DNA of 64,000 nt from Lingula anatina (lineage: Eukaryota; Brachiopoda; Lingulata; Lingulida; Lingulidae), in assembly GCF_001039355.2 (NCBI RefSeq), contig NW_019775880.1, positions 169,844 through 233,843 on the forward strand. The letters are read 5' to 3'. The notes under the pieces are model-generated. The model made no database searches. It was not told the DNA's origin and saw only the letters and a program-made list of their open reading frames with translations. Positions 23,001 through 34,800 of this stretch are shown in pieces (position 1 is the first letter of the stretch; each line of letters starts with the position of its first letter). The position numbers were made by a program, and so were the translations under genes.

Positions 23001-26000
23001 ACGGTCAAAATTTTCAACCCAAGTATCAGAATCAAAGTTTTTTTCTATCCTTCATTTTTTGTTGATATATGCTACGGGGAGGGGGGGGGTGACAAAAGTA
23101 TTGTACCATTTTTCTTTAAGGAGAACAACAGCTGGATTTGTTAGTTTTTTCAATTGTTTTTTACATTGAGAACTTATTGTGTCAAGTGGGTATCTTTATT
23201 CTAAGTTTACAGAACAGTGCATTGCCCTTACATAACATATGCTATTACTGTATGTCAGAATTGAATATTTTGTAGGATAGACACGTGATCTCAATACGTC
23301 CACTTTCCTTCTAGGCATAGGCTGATAAAAGTTCATTAATCTTCTGGTGCTATGTTGGCCCAGACTCTGAAGACACTTTTAATTAGAGCGTTTCTGGTAA
23401 AGGGGAGATCCTTTGCCACTTGATTTCCAATATCTTGCCACATGTTTGCAATGGTGTTTGCTGGTTATGCCAATCTTGCACTGCCCTGAGAATTTTTATA
23501 TTCACGTAAATACTGGTCTGAATTTTCTAACCGGAAATCATTTAAAGCTCTGTATTTAAGTTTCTTTAAAATTTCTAAATCTTCAGACCACATTGAAGTT
23601 TGTTGCGGGAGGCACCCATTTTACAATCAAGCAGCTTACTCATATTATTGGCTGACTTTATCTATACGTACTTGTGATAATTTCTTTAACCAATGAATCA
23701 TTTTCATTTTGTACACTGTTTTCCATGTCATTCCATTTTTCTAAAAACTCCTTATTAAACCTTCCCATAACATCATATTTTTTATCCCGATACACTCGTT
23801 TGTAAGACAATACTTTTAAATTATTTGGAATTTTATTACCTCGTAGTGCAATCAATGGGCAAAAGGTCAGAATCATTAAAGGTAATTGTGGAAAAATGTA
23901 GAATATAGGAGAACATGTCACTTGATATTAAATTATTGTCCACCAGGCTAAACCTATTGTGGGGTTTGGAATAAAATCACCATTAATATTACCTGGACAC
24001 CTCCCATCTGACATGTGAATATTTAACACACAAAATATTTTTATCAATGAAAAATGTTTTGTTTATATTTTTTATTTTTCCGTTGTATATCAAAATTATT
24101 TTCACTACACCTGTTGCCTCTAACATTTGATATGCAATCTGTGAGGTCATAAATAATGAAATTGCACGTCATTCGTCCTTGCATTCAAGTCACTTGCTAC
24201 ACATAAGTTGCAGCTATGGTGTTTGCTTACATGTATTACCATTGTTACAAATTAATTTAATAGCACAATGCTATCTCGGTGTCTTCGTTCATCATAAAGA
24301 AAGTAGAAGATATTTGGTTTGTGATACCACAGGGACAAAATCCTGGAATTCGGACAGTCCTTTTGAAGTACAATGAGCCCATGTTTCATGACATGTTAAA
24401 ATTTCACCTGAATCGACCTTATGGATTTATTTCAGAATAGCAAGGTTGTTCATTTCTAGCAGTAAACTCAATTTATATTTGAACAAACCGTTATCCAGGT
24501 CGTCACGGATACTGAAGATTATGGAAATACCAAAAACGTTAAAGTGTATGGTTTTGAGGAAGATGTGAAAGTGGCCACAACGAGCATAACAGATTTTCTT
24601 CACCAAAAACCTGTCTCAAGTAAAATCATTTCAATTTCACCTCCTATAGCACAGTTCGTAATTGGTCATAAAGGTAATTTACTTAGCTCTCTATCTCACT
24701 TTCTCTTTCTCCCTCCCTCTTTCTCTCTCACAAACAGACACACACAAACACACACACAAATGTCAAGGTTTTATTTTCAAATATATCAGTACCATAAAAT
24801 ATTATATAAAAGCTGTTAAACATATTAACATCCATCACTAGTTTGTAACGTTGGAACAACTCCTTGAATTTATTATACAATATAAAAGGTTACTCTTTTC
24901 AGGATCTGTCATTGCGCAGTTAGAAAAATCAATAGGAGTACAGATCACGATAACCCCAGAAGGCGTGATTACAATTCATGGCCCCGCCCAAAAGGTACGG
25001 AAGCCGACAGGCGTCATGTTAAAAAATATCATTTCGAAATTTCGATGTGGAATCTCGAAATTTGGGCAAAATTTATTATCTCGATTATTCTTAAGTATTT
25101 TGAAATTTCGACTAAGCTATCCCGAGATACTTCCTCAAAATTTCGAGACAAGTATGATGAAATTTCGAGATAATATTTTTTGTCCAAATTTCGAGATTCC
25201 ACATCGAAATTTCGAAATGATATTTTTTAACATGACGCCTGTCGGCTTCCGTAAAAAGGTAACACTGTTACAAGTGTCACTATTTGTTGTCACTGTACCT
25301 GACTAATGGTATTTTGTATGCAGTAAAATGGCACAGTTTTATGTAAATAAGAATGCACAGTGAGGCCACAACATACAAATGCATTTTCAGGTGTTTAAAA
25401 GGGGATAAATGTAAAAGTTGTAAGTATCTAAGACCTTTACTAATGATGACATCCAAGCACATTGAGCTCCATCGTACATGTATTTCCTGCAGCAAAAAAG
25501 CTAAATATTAGAACTAGAGTGTCAGAGCCAAAGTGTCTGTAAAGACAGTGCCCTTGTTTGTGAAGGATTGAAAGAAAAAGGGTGCAAAAATGTTGGTGTT
25601 TAAATAGAACGAGAAATGCTCTTTGTAAACATATTGCTATCATTATGAAAAATGATTTTCCTCATATGACTGCAAATTATTATGGATGTGGAAACAAACA
25701 AAACCCGATTAGACAGAAGGATCATGCTTATTTAAGAAAGCACAATTTCTTTGAATGCTAAATTGAAAAGGTAACAGTTCTTTTAATCCAGATCAATAAC
25801 GCTACTTCCAAGGTGACAGCCATTGTGGAGAAAATGATAAGCAAGGAAATAACAATTACGCAACCCGGTGAGTGATAAACATTTTCTAGCATGTCCACTA
25901 CACCCGAATGCACGGTCCATAACCTTTCAAAGATGACTGCTTTTTATTCGTAACTTAATTTTTCTGCTCTAATATAAACATATATCTGTGATATATGCTT

Positions 26001-28781
26001 AGTCACTAAAGCATTGTTGAATCTACATGTAGAAGCCATGCGTTAATTTCCTTTTTTTTGTACATTTGCACCCAGGAATTGCCAACAATCTTCAGAATGG
26101 TAAAGGCTGTAACTTATTGAAAGAATTGGAGAAGACGTGCAAAGTGGACGTTCAGATCAAAGAGGTAATGGTACAAACAAATATCTTGTTTAGGTCTGCC
26201 TCTTTTTCTTACTATAAAAGTGTACGCATAAATTAGATGTATGTATGGGAAACGGTCCTACTTTCGTAAATTAAAGTTTGTTTTTCAAGGGCTATCTGTG
26301 TCATCGATAATTTTACATACAGTAGAATTCCGTGTGTAAACACAAAGGCGTTTGCTGAAAACAATCCAGGCAAATTTTCATGTCTGCGTGAAACAGATTG
26401 CTAAAGATAATTGGTGGGCAGTTTTTTGCTTTTCTTTTTGCAAAGCCTATTTTTAATTTGGACCTTGGTGGATTATTTTTATTTCGTTGCTATTGGATTT
26501 CAACGATAGAATGTACAACGTGTCGTCACAAATACATGTAGTTTGTTAGTGCCATAGTGCTTAAGTGGACAGAACCAAAATAGATGACATATGTTATTTC
26601 ATTTCTATCAGGTTACAGTGTTTGGCTCCACAGGTGTCGTGGCAGGCAGCTTTATTACCCCTGAAGGCGTAACCCTTACTTTAGTGAAGGGAAACATTGA
26701 GGAACAAAGCGTAAGGCGGAATAATTTCTAATCATAGTGCGAAGGCTGATACTGATGAATATGCCATTCCATTTTTTGCGAGTATGAAATATTTGGAGTG
26801 TTATAAATCCCAAATATCCCAAATAATTACTTTTGGGTCACCTAAGTTTATTTTCATTGCACATAATGCAACATTTGAAGTATGAAACTTATCTCCTATA
26901 AATGTGGTGCCAGTCGGCTAGGCAATAGAAGCACTTAAATTGACGCCTGCTCTCTTGTGACCTTGACCGTTACTACATTTGTACAATCAAAAAGCTAGGA
27001 GAGCGAATGAGTACTGGGCTCCGTATCTCGAAAGGTATGCTATGTTGCACACGTGCGCAAGTGTCTCGATTCCATGGCCCCGTATCTCGAAATAGAATCG
27101 GTTATGGAATCGAGACACTTGCGCACGTGCGCAACATAGCGAACCTTTCGAGATACGGAGCCCTGGGCTCCGTTACTGGAAAGCATCGCGTATTGCAAAT
27201 AGAGGCTACAATGCATTAAATGGGACGAGTATGGGCGAATTATGGAATCAAGACGCTTGCGCTCTGTCGAAATGCGCGATGCGTTCTAGTTACGGGGCCC
27301 TGATCAGCAACCAAGTCAATCCCTTCAAAAACGTCAAGGTCAAATCAACCTTATTACCAGTAATATCTGTGAAGTTTTATATATATATATATATATATAG
27401 CAGTGACAATTATTTTTATTGCTGTTTGTGCATTGTGAATTCCATATGTTATGAGTCCTCAAGAAGTGTTGTAAATTTGAATGGAAATTGTGGACATAAA
27501 CTTTATGTAAAAGCAATATATATATATACCTTCCTTTTGGTGAGAAGGTATGGATTGTTCCGAAAAGACAAAGAGTTATTATGCTTTTTACAGGCGACGT
27601 ACGAAATATTGGCACATTTAGAGTAGTTAGCAGTCTATATTATTCATTATTTTACACTATTTAAAACAAAAACTATAAACATAAATTACAGTTGCAATTA
27701 TGGAAATGGTTTGAACGATATTGAGGGACACCCTATAGACTATAAGACATATATCATTTTCATAGCTTTTTCATAAAATAATGCACATAGTTCGTTAAAA
27801 GAGATTGCACAGTCTGTAAAATCATGATCTTAAGTAATCATTCAAGCGTTCGTCTTTAAATATCCTTTCAAACAGGTCGATGTAATAGTTAACAGCATCA
27901 GCTCCAATATAGACCTCAGTGCAGGAAATGTATCTGCTGTCCTTAGCAAAGCAGCCGGGCCACAACTTCAACAGGTTAGCACTTAACTATGCGATCAATG
28001 ATATTGTATCAATAAAGAACTCGCATGAACACTGCATTTAAATTAATAAACAATAATGCGTAAAGTACAGGTAGAGTCCAGGAAAAGAAAATGAAAAATG
28101 TTACATTATCAGTAAAATGATGATAGGTTCAAGTAAGGGAAAAACGAATCTACTAATGGACTTGCAAAATGACGACGTTGGGATCAGAAAGGTACCAGTA
28201 GTCATCTGGCCAGTTGTGTGACCAACCCATTGGGTCTCTGCCATTCATTTCCTTGTTGAAGATCGGTCGTACGTTGCGTTATCAACTGCGTAAGTCCAGT
28301 ACTGGACATTTTGTCTTTCTCACTATGTAAATACTCTACTGGATGAATCAAAACATTCATTGTCTAATGCAGTCAAGTGTTTCCTACTTTACACCTAGCT
28401 TTTTGGTTCACGGAATACCTAGTTCGTAATTTATATTTTTAAAAACCCTCAGTCAGTTTGTAAAACCAATTCAGATGGATAATATAATTTCGGTTTAAAA
28501 GGAATGCACCAAGGCAGGAAAAGTACCGGTTGGTGAAATGATGAAAACTGATGGGTTTGATCTTCCCTGCAGCACAGTGTACCACGTGTCCTGTCCCAGG
28601 TGGGAAGATGGAGAGGAGAAGGTAATATTTATTTATTTATTTTTATTTATTTATTTATTAACGTGACATGTGAGAGCCTCACCCGGCCTCATGGGCCTAC
28701 AAGTCACCGTACTTTATACATACTGCAATATATCAGAAACAGAGAATAATAATAATAGTAATAAAAAAATAATCATCATAG

Positions 28782-28838
<57 letters not shown>

Positions 28839-31800
28839 GGTTGGAAGTTAAATAAACACTATAATTCATGGTATACTCAGCACATGTGCCGCCTTAAATA
28901 AAACTGTCTTAGACTTAAACTGTTTTTTAAATAATGTGCCAAGTTTTTAGGTTTATTTACAATTATGTGTTTTAACGTTTTAATTAAATCTTCCCTGTCG
29001 ACATTACATTATGGCGTCTAAAATGTACACATTTTGATTTCTTTGCATTGAGAGTTACCCTCCAGCGTTTGCACCAATTAACAAGACAATCTAGCATGAT
29101 CTGTAAATTACGTGCTGATGGTGCCACCAGTACAATGTCGTCTGCATATAGGAGAATAGACACCTGGTTGTCTTCGTACGTTATTCCAACTCATAGATCA
29201 TTAATTTTATTTACCATATCATTTGCAAAAATAGAGAACAGAGTTGGCGAGATGTTGTCGCCTTGCCTTACACCAGTGCGACAGTTGAACCAGTCAGTAT
29301 ACGTGTCATTGATTTTGACACAGGCTGTTGTTTGATAGTATATGTTTTTCAATACTCGGTAAAATTTTCCATCTACCCCGTTTATCAATAACTTATACAA
29401 CATAATATCTCTATCAATGTAATCGAAACATTTTTTTAGATCAATAAATGCTGCGAATACCTGCGTGTTATTCTTAACAATACTATTGAGTGCAAAGACA
29501 TGGTCTTCACATGATCTATGTTTCCTGAAACCATTTTGCTCATTTGCTAGTAAGTTATTGTTATTCAGGTAAGCAGACAGTCGATCGCACAACAACGAAC
29601 TAAAGAGTTTACTTATGCATGAGAGAAGACTAACCCCTCTATAATTCATTGGTATACGTGGGTCAGATGATCTATCCTTTGAAATCGGACAAATGATAGC
29701 TTTTCTCCAAATTGATGGTATAATTCCCGTGTCAAATACTAACGGAAATAAGTGCTTAATTGTTTCTATTATCGATGGGAATTTAAGTACACAATATGGT
29801 ATGCCGTCATACCCACTAGCCGATTTTGATTTGGCGTGCAATACAACGTTACCAACTTCTTCAGTTGTAAAGTCCTTGTTCAGAGCGGTGTTCGTTAAGT
29901 ATGTGGGGTTTACAATACTTCGTTCAATTGATTCCTTTTGTAACATTATGTGTCTGTAGAATGCATCATCAAACTGTGCGAAATCGTGGTCTCCGTTATA
30001 CAGTTTTTCAAAGTCTTGTCTCCATTGATCATGAACATCTTTTTCCGACCTTAGTACTGACCCCTCGCTGTCTAACGCTTCTTCTGGGAGTCTGGATTTT
30101 CTCCTAGGCCCAAGATTGTTTACCTTTCTCCAGAATTCGGTAGGGTTTTCCGTTGATACTCTACCTATATCATCGGCTAGTGACTTTTTATATTTCCTTT
30201 CTGCTTTTCGCAACGCTTTATCAAAAATATCTCTGGCTTTTGTTTATTCACTCCTTAACTGTTCCTTAACCGGTTTACTACCCTTATGTTTTAGAAGCGC
30301 CTTTTCCTTGTTTTTTTACATCAGACCAAAGCTCAGATAAAAAGTCTGACCAATACGGTTTAACTTTGATATGTGATCTATTGTGGGCTTTTTTTTTTTT
30401 GGCGACCATTTCGGAATCTTAGCATCCATTTCATTTTTGATTAACCCGCAGAAGTTCTCAAATATACTATCCACGTTTTGTTGGGTGCCTGCCTGTTCTA
30501 CCATATGTGTGATTATGTCCCTAAGCTCACTTTTTCTGGTCTCGCTTGTCATGAAGTCTGCTGGCATTTTATTAAATTTATAATTTTGCTTACTCTGTAC
30601 CGTGGACATTTTTACCTTAAAATTACTCTCAACACCCCATTGTGAAGTGTGAAACTCGGTTGTTACTATTGCATGGTCGGGTAGTCGAGATTTGTCTCCA
30701 AGCAATGAGTGTAACTGAAATTTTTCTACTATCGACTGAACAGTATTGGCGCTGCAATATACACACATTTTATACACATCATAAGGCACACAAATATAGT
30801 CAACTACTGCCCTGCCCTTTCGTGAGATAGAGGTGAAATTGTCATAATTAGGTTTGAGTCTACCATTTAAAACACAAAATTGGGCCTCGTATAGAAATTC
30901 TAGGAATTCCTGCCCATGCTGATTTACAGTGTCATCTATAGCATGTCTTGCGTCAACATTAACTATCTCCTCTACTACATCTGATTTATTACCAACCCTG
31001 ACATTGAAATCGCCCGTTATAAATATTGCATCGACATCACTAATCAAATACACTTGCGTTAAAAGATGTACAAAAAAGGCTTGTGCGTCCCGACCTCTGC
31101 GCGAGTTCTCCGGGGGTAGGTAACAAGTGAAGACAACAAACTCATAGTCTGTTGTTTGTGTACAAAACTGAGACCTAGTACACCGTCTTGGTTATTATCG
31201 ATTACCTTAATATCATATATGTTAGCTATCCATCTCTTAACTAAAATCCCCACCCCGCCGGAGGCTTTGGGTGCTTTCTTATGTAACACTGACCTCCGTA
31301 AAAATATCTGAGTCGACGCATTTTATAAGCTCCGTTCTAAGTCTATTGTTTCCTTTTGTCCACCCACACACGTTTAAATGCGATAACTTAATAGCGCCAT
31401 GGTGCCGGGGTGCGTCCTATTCTGGGGCTTGTCGATGATGTTTATTCCGTATCCTTCCGTGCCCGTCAACCCGAAGCGAGTGGCCGAGGGGAAGTGATCG
31501 CAAAATTGCTCTGGCGTTGCTCTCTATTAATAGCTCGGTTTTAGATTTAAAAGGGTTGATGTACACTTTCTTATATTGCGACGAATCTTTCAGTTTCTTC
31601 TTGTTCTGCATTATCAACATTCTCTCCTCGGGGCTTTCCAGAGTAATCTTGATTGGACTGTTGGGTTTTGCATGAAGGCGGTTAGCAGATGTGATGGTCA
31701 TCTCCCCTACCTCCTTAAGTAGATCCCTTGCCTTACTTATAATGTCCTCACCCTCCTCTGACGGAATTCCACTTACAATTATTGCCAGGTCGTGGACTGT

Positions 31801-34800
31801 TTTATGTCTCCTCATTAATCCAAGCGGAAATATAAGTAAAGGACAAACACAAATGTGGTGTTCGAAGTTTGGCCGTTGGCGGCCGCAATAAATAAATAAA
31901 TAAATAAAAGACTGAATAATGGCCCAGACATTTTCCTCGTATCTTTATTTGACAGCATTAGTCCTGAATAACTTGATGAGACGAAACAGCGGACTAAGGA
32001 ACCGTTCACATGAAAAATCTAAATTCTAAAAATCCAAAAATCCATTGGCGGTATCTAGTGATCAGGGTCTGTGCCCTGAATACCCCGCGGCGTCATTAAC
32101 TAGTAGCGCGAGGCAGTCGTTTCCAACGCTGTTATTAATTCTCGGTTGCGCTCGTTACCTGGACGCATGCGCAGTAATAAGTTAGAGAGAAAGAAAATTG
32201 ACGGTCGCGGTTGCTTTGAAAAATGTGTTTGTCGATTTTGTGCAACAACAAGACGAAGAAGATGAGATCCATATACACACGACAGATATGAGTGCAAACT
32301 GATGAAATCCACAGTTTAGAGATTCAACTGCGGATGCACCCAGTCGTCAGAATCTCCTTCAAGCGCAGCCGAGAATTAATTACAGCGTTGGAAACGACTC
32401 GTTCGCGCTGCTAGTTAATTACGCCGCGGGGTATTCAGGGCACAGACCGTGATCACTAGATACCGCCAATGGATTTTTAGAATTTAGAATTTAGATTTTT
32501 CATGTGAACGGTGCCTTAGAGAAATTTGCTATTCATCTAATTGAAAGGTGGCCCAAGTGTTTTGTCTAAAACAAAAAACAGACTCTGTATTTTACTAATA
32601 CGTGCATTTCTGTTTTGTTTATGGTATTTCCATTATGTAATCTGCTATTTCTTATGTTTTGTAGAGGCTTTCTGCACTCATAACACAGTGTTTAGCAGAA
32701 TGTCACCAGCACAAAATGTCATCTGTGGCGTTTCCAGCAATCGGAACAGGGAAACTGCACTTTCCGTGCGATGTGGTTGCTGATGTCATGATAAGAGCGA
32801 GCATGGGGTTTGTTGCGAGCAATCCAGACACCAAAATTAAGGCAAGATTTCTTTTACATTTTTATAGGTTAATGTTCGAATAACAAACTGCGTACAGATG
32901 TACCAAACCAACAGATCTCTATAAGTTAATTCCCAAAATGCAACTTAGAATCAGATACAAGAAAACAATTCTGATTCATTTTCTATATATATATATTTTT
33001 TTTTTTTTTGCATTTGTAGAAGTATTAAAAATAATATTTTGAGTAATTTCAGTTAAGGGGCTAGCTTATTGCAGCTTCTTCTCAGTTTTCAGTTTTTGCA
33101 TTGCATTACGGTACTCGTACAGTTTGTCTTAACTAATACTGACCTTTGTTACTTTTAAGGACATTCGGTTTGTACTGTATGCAAAAAATTCTACAGTCAT
33201 AGCTGCCTTTAAGGAAAAACTAAATCAAGTGAGTGATGCACCAAGAACTGTGCGCAGACGACTCAGAGGTATAGTACATTTTGAGGCAATTTTCCTCAGT
33301 TTGATATAAGCATAATTAAGACAACGACTTGTTATGAGTGTTCCTACTTCCAGTACTGAGATAGCCTTAATTTAAATATATTTATCATGTGAAAAGAAGT
33401 TTTGAAGACTGAACGTGACGAATCTATTTTTTTTAGCTACAAGTCTCATTACACCCGGGCTAACAATTACGTCCCTTCAAACAGCATTTACAGAGGCAGA
33501 ATACAGTGGCGTTAAAATACAGGTGCAACAAGGCGATCTTACGAATGACCGTGTCGATGTCATAGTTAGTACGGCAGGAGAGGGATCGAGTAAGATTCTC
33601 TTTCAGCTCAGAATTGGTTGTTCAGCTGTCACATTTAAAGCGTTTGTAATTAAAAAACCAAAAAGGGGATAAATATTGCACGTGTATGAAATTTTATATT
33701 TAACAAATGAAGTAAAGTATACCTTAACTGGTCTGTCACGAAAAGTTTAATTCGTCATTGGGTGTTTCTATTTTAGCATTTGGAAAATTGGGCCAATACG
33801 TTCTCCAACAAGGTGGACAGAGCGTAAGGGACGAATGTAATCAACAAGTTGATGCTTTCAAGAAAGGAGAGATAGTTGTGACTGGTATGTATGCTTGGTT
33901 TTGTGAAATGGTTGTCTCTCTACCTTAACCCTTAATCTTTTTACGAGACAACCATATATTTTTTTATTTGTAGTGAGATAAGGAAACAATATTTTGATAT
34001 TTGATCTGATTGGTTATTACTTAATGCATAAAAATATTACAATTAAAATAAAAAAGTATTTTATTCTAGGTGCTGGAGATTTGCCATTTAAGAATATATA
34101 CCATTTGGTCCTCCCAGACAAGGAACGAATTAGCACTTCAGTGGTAAAGTGCCTCTGTTTGGCAGACGCATCACAGTGGTCGTCAATTTCCTTCCCCTCT
34201 ATTGGAACAGGTGAGAGAGAAAAAAGGGTAGGACCTATTTTGCAAATCGTTACAAAATTAAATTATCTGCACTAGAAATAAACGAGAAAAGAAAACAAAA
34301 AACTACACCACTGTGGTAAACTAACCACTGTTATTTTTGTTTTGATATTGAGAAGCTCGCGTTTAATAGTCTATAAGGTGTTTCTCGATATCGTTTCTAA
34401 CTATATTCATTTTTGCGAGTGTAATTTCTGTTAGTAGATTTTCATAAAAGAGGTATGAATTAATAAATATTGATGTGCCAAATATTCGTAAGCAGTCAGT
34501 AAAAAGTATAATTCTTTGTTCATTCGGAACAATTTATACCCTTTAAAGCACTCTCCTGTCAAAAGACAATGGGTCGCACCGTGCTTTATTTCGTGTAAAG
34601 TCACCTCATCCACGAATGCGTTCCACGCACCAGTGCACAGAACTAGCGAGGTAATAGGACGGTTGCTAGACTTTTAGCACTAATCAACTTTCTAGTTTCT
34701 GTAATCTCGCAGGAAAAAGATGAACACTTATAAGTAGAATTAAACATTTTCAATTTTTATAGCATACTTTCTTCAGTAATCACGCAGAAAAGAAGATGAA

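Larger units (their letters stand above)
28626..31890 (-). mobile_element. Large LINE in intron 9, antisense
   Basis: Minus strand, 5' to 3': an ORF1-like frame at 31815-31417 (SANRLHAKPNSPIKITLESP, NARAILRSLPLGHS), endonuclease at 31289-31059 and 31053-30316 (KASGGVGILVKRW, FITGDFNVRVGNKS, LPDHAIVTTEF), RT at 30213-29191 (KSASGYDGIPYCVLKF, NYRGVSLLSCISKLF, AAFIDLKKCFDYIDRDIMLY, GVRQGDNISPTLFSIFANDM), then LLYADDIVLVAPSARN near 29095-29160 after a frameshift, and a thumb region to about 28880. A (TAAA)-rich tail at 28626-28660 marks the 3' end, within 4-10 nt of the exon 9 donor. An (AT)n run at 28783-28836 lies in its 3' UTR. Interrupted by several frameshifts. Confidence 0.85.

Noticed and set aside
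28670-28855. 61-codon frame rich in Tyr-Ile
   Set aside because: It is translation of the (AT)n microsatellite and the 3' UTR of the antisense LINE.
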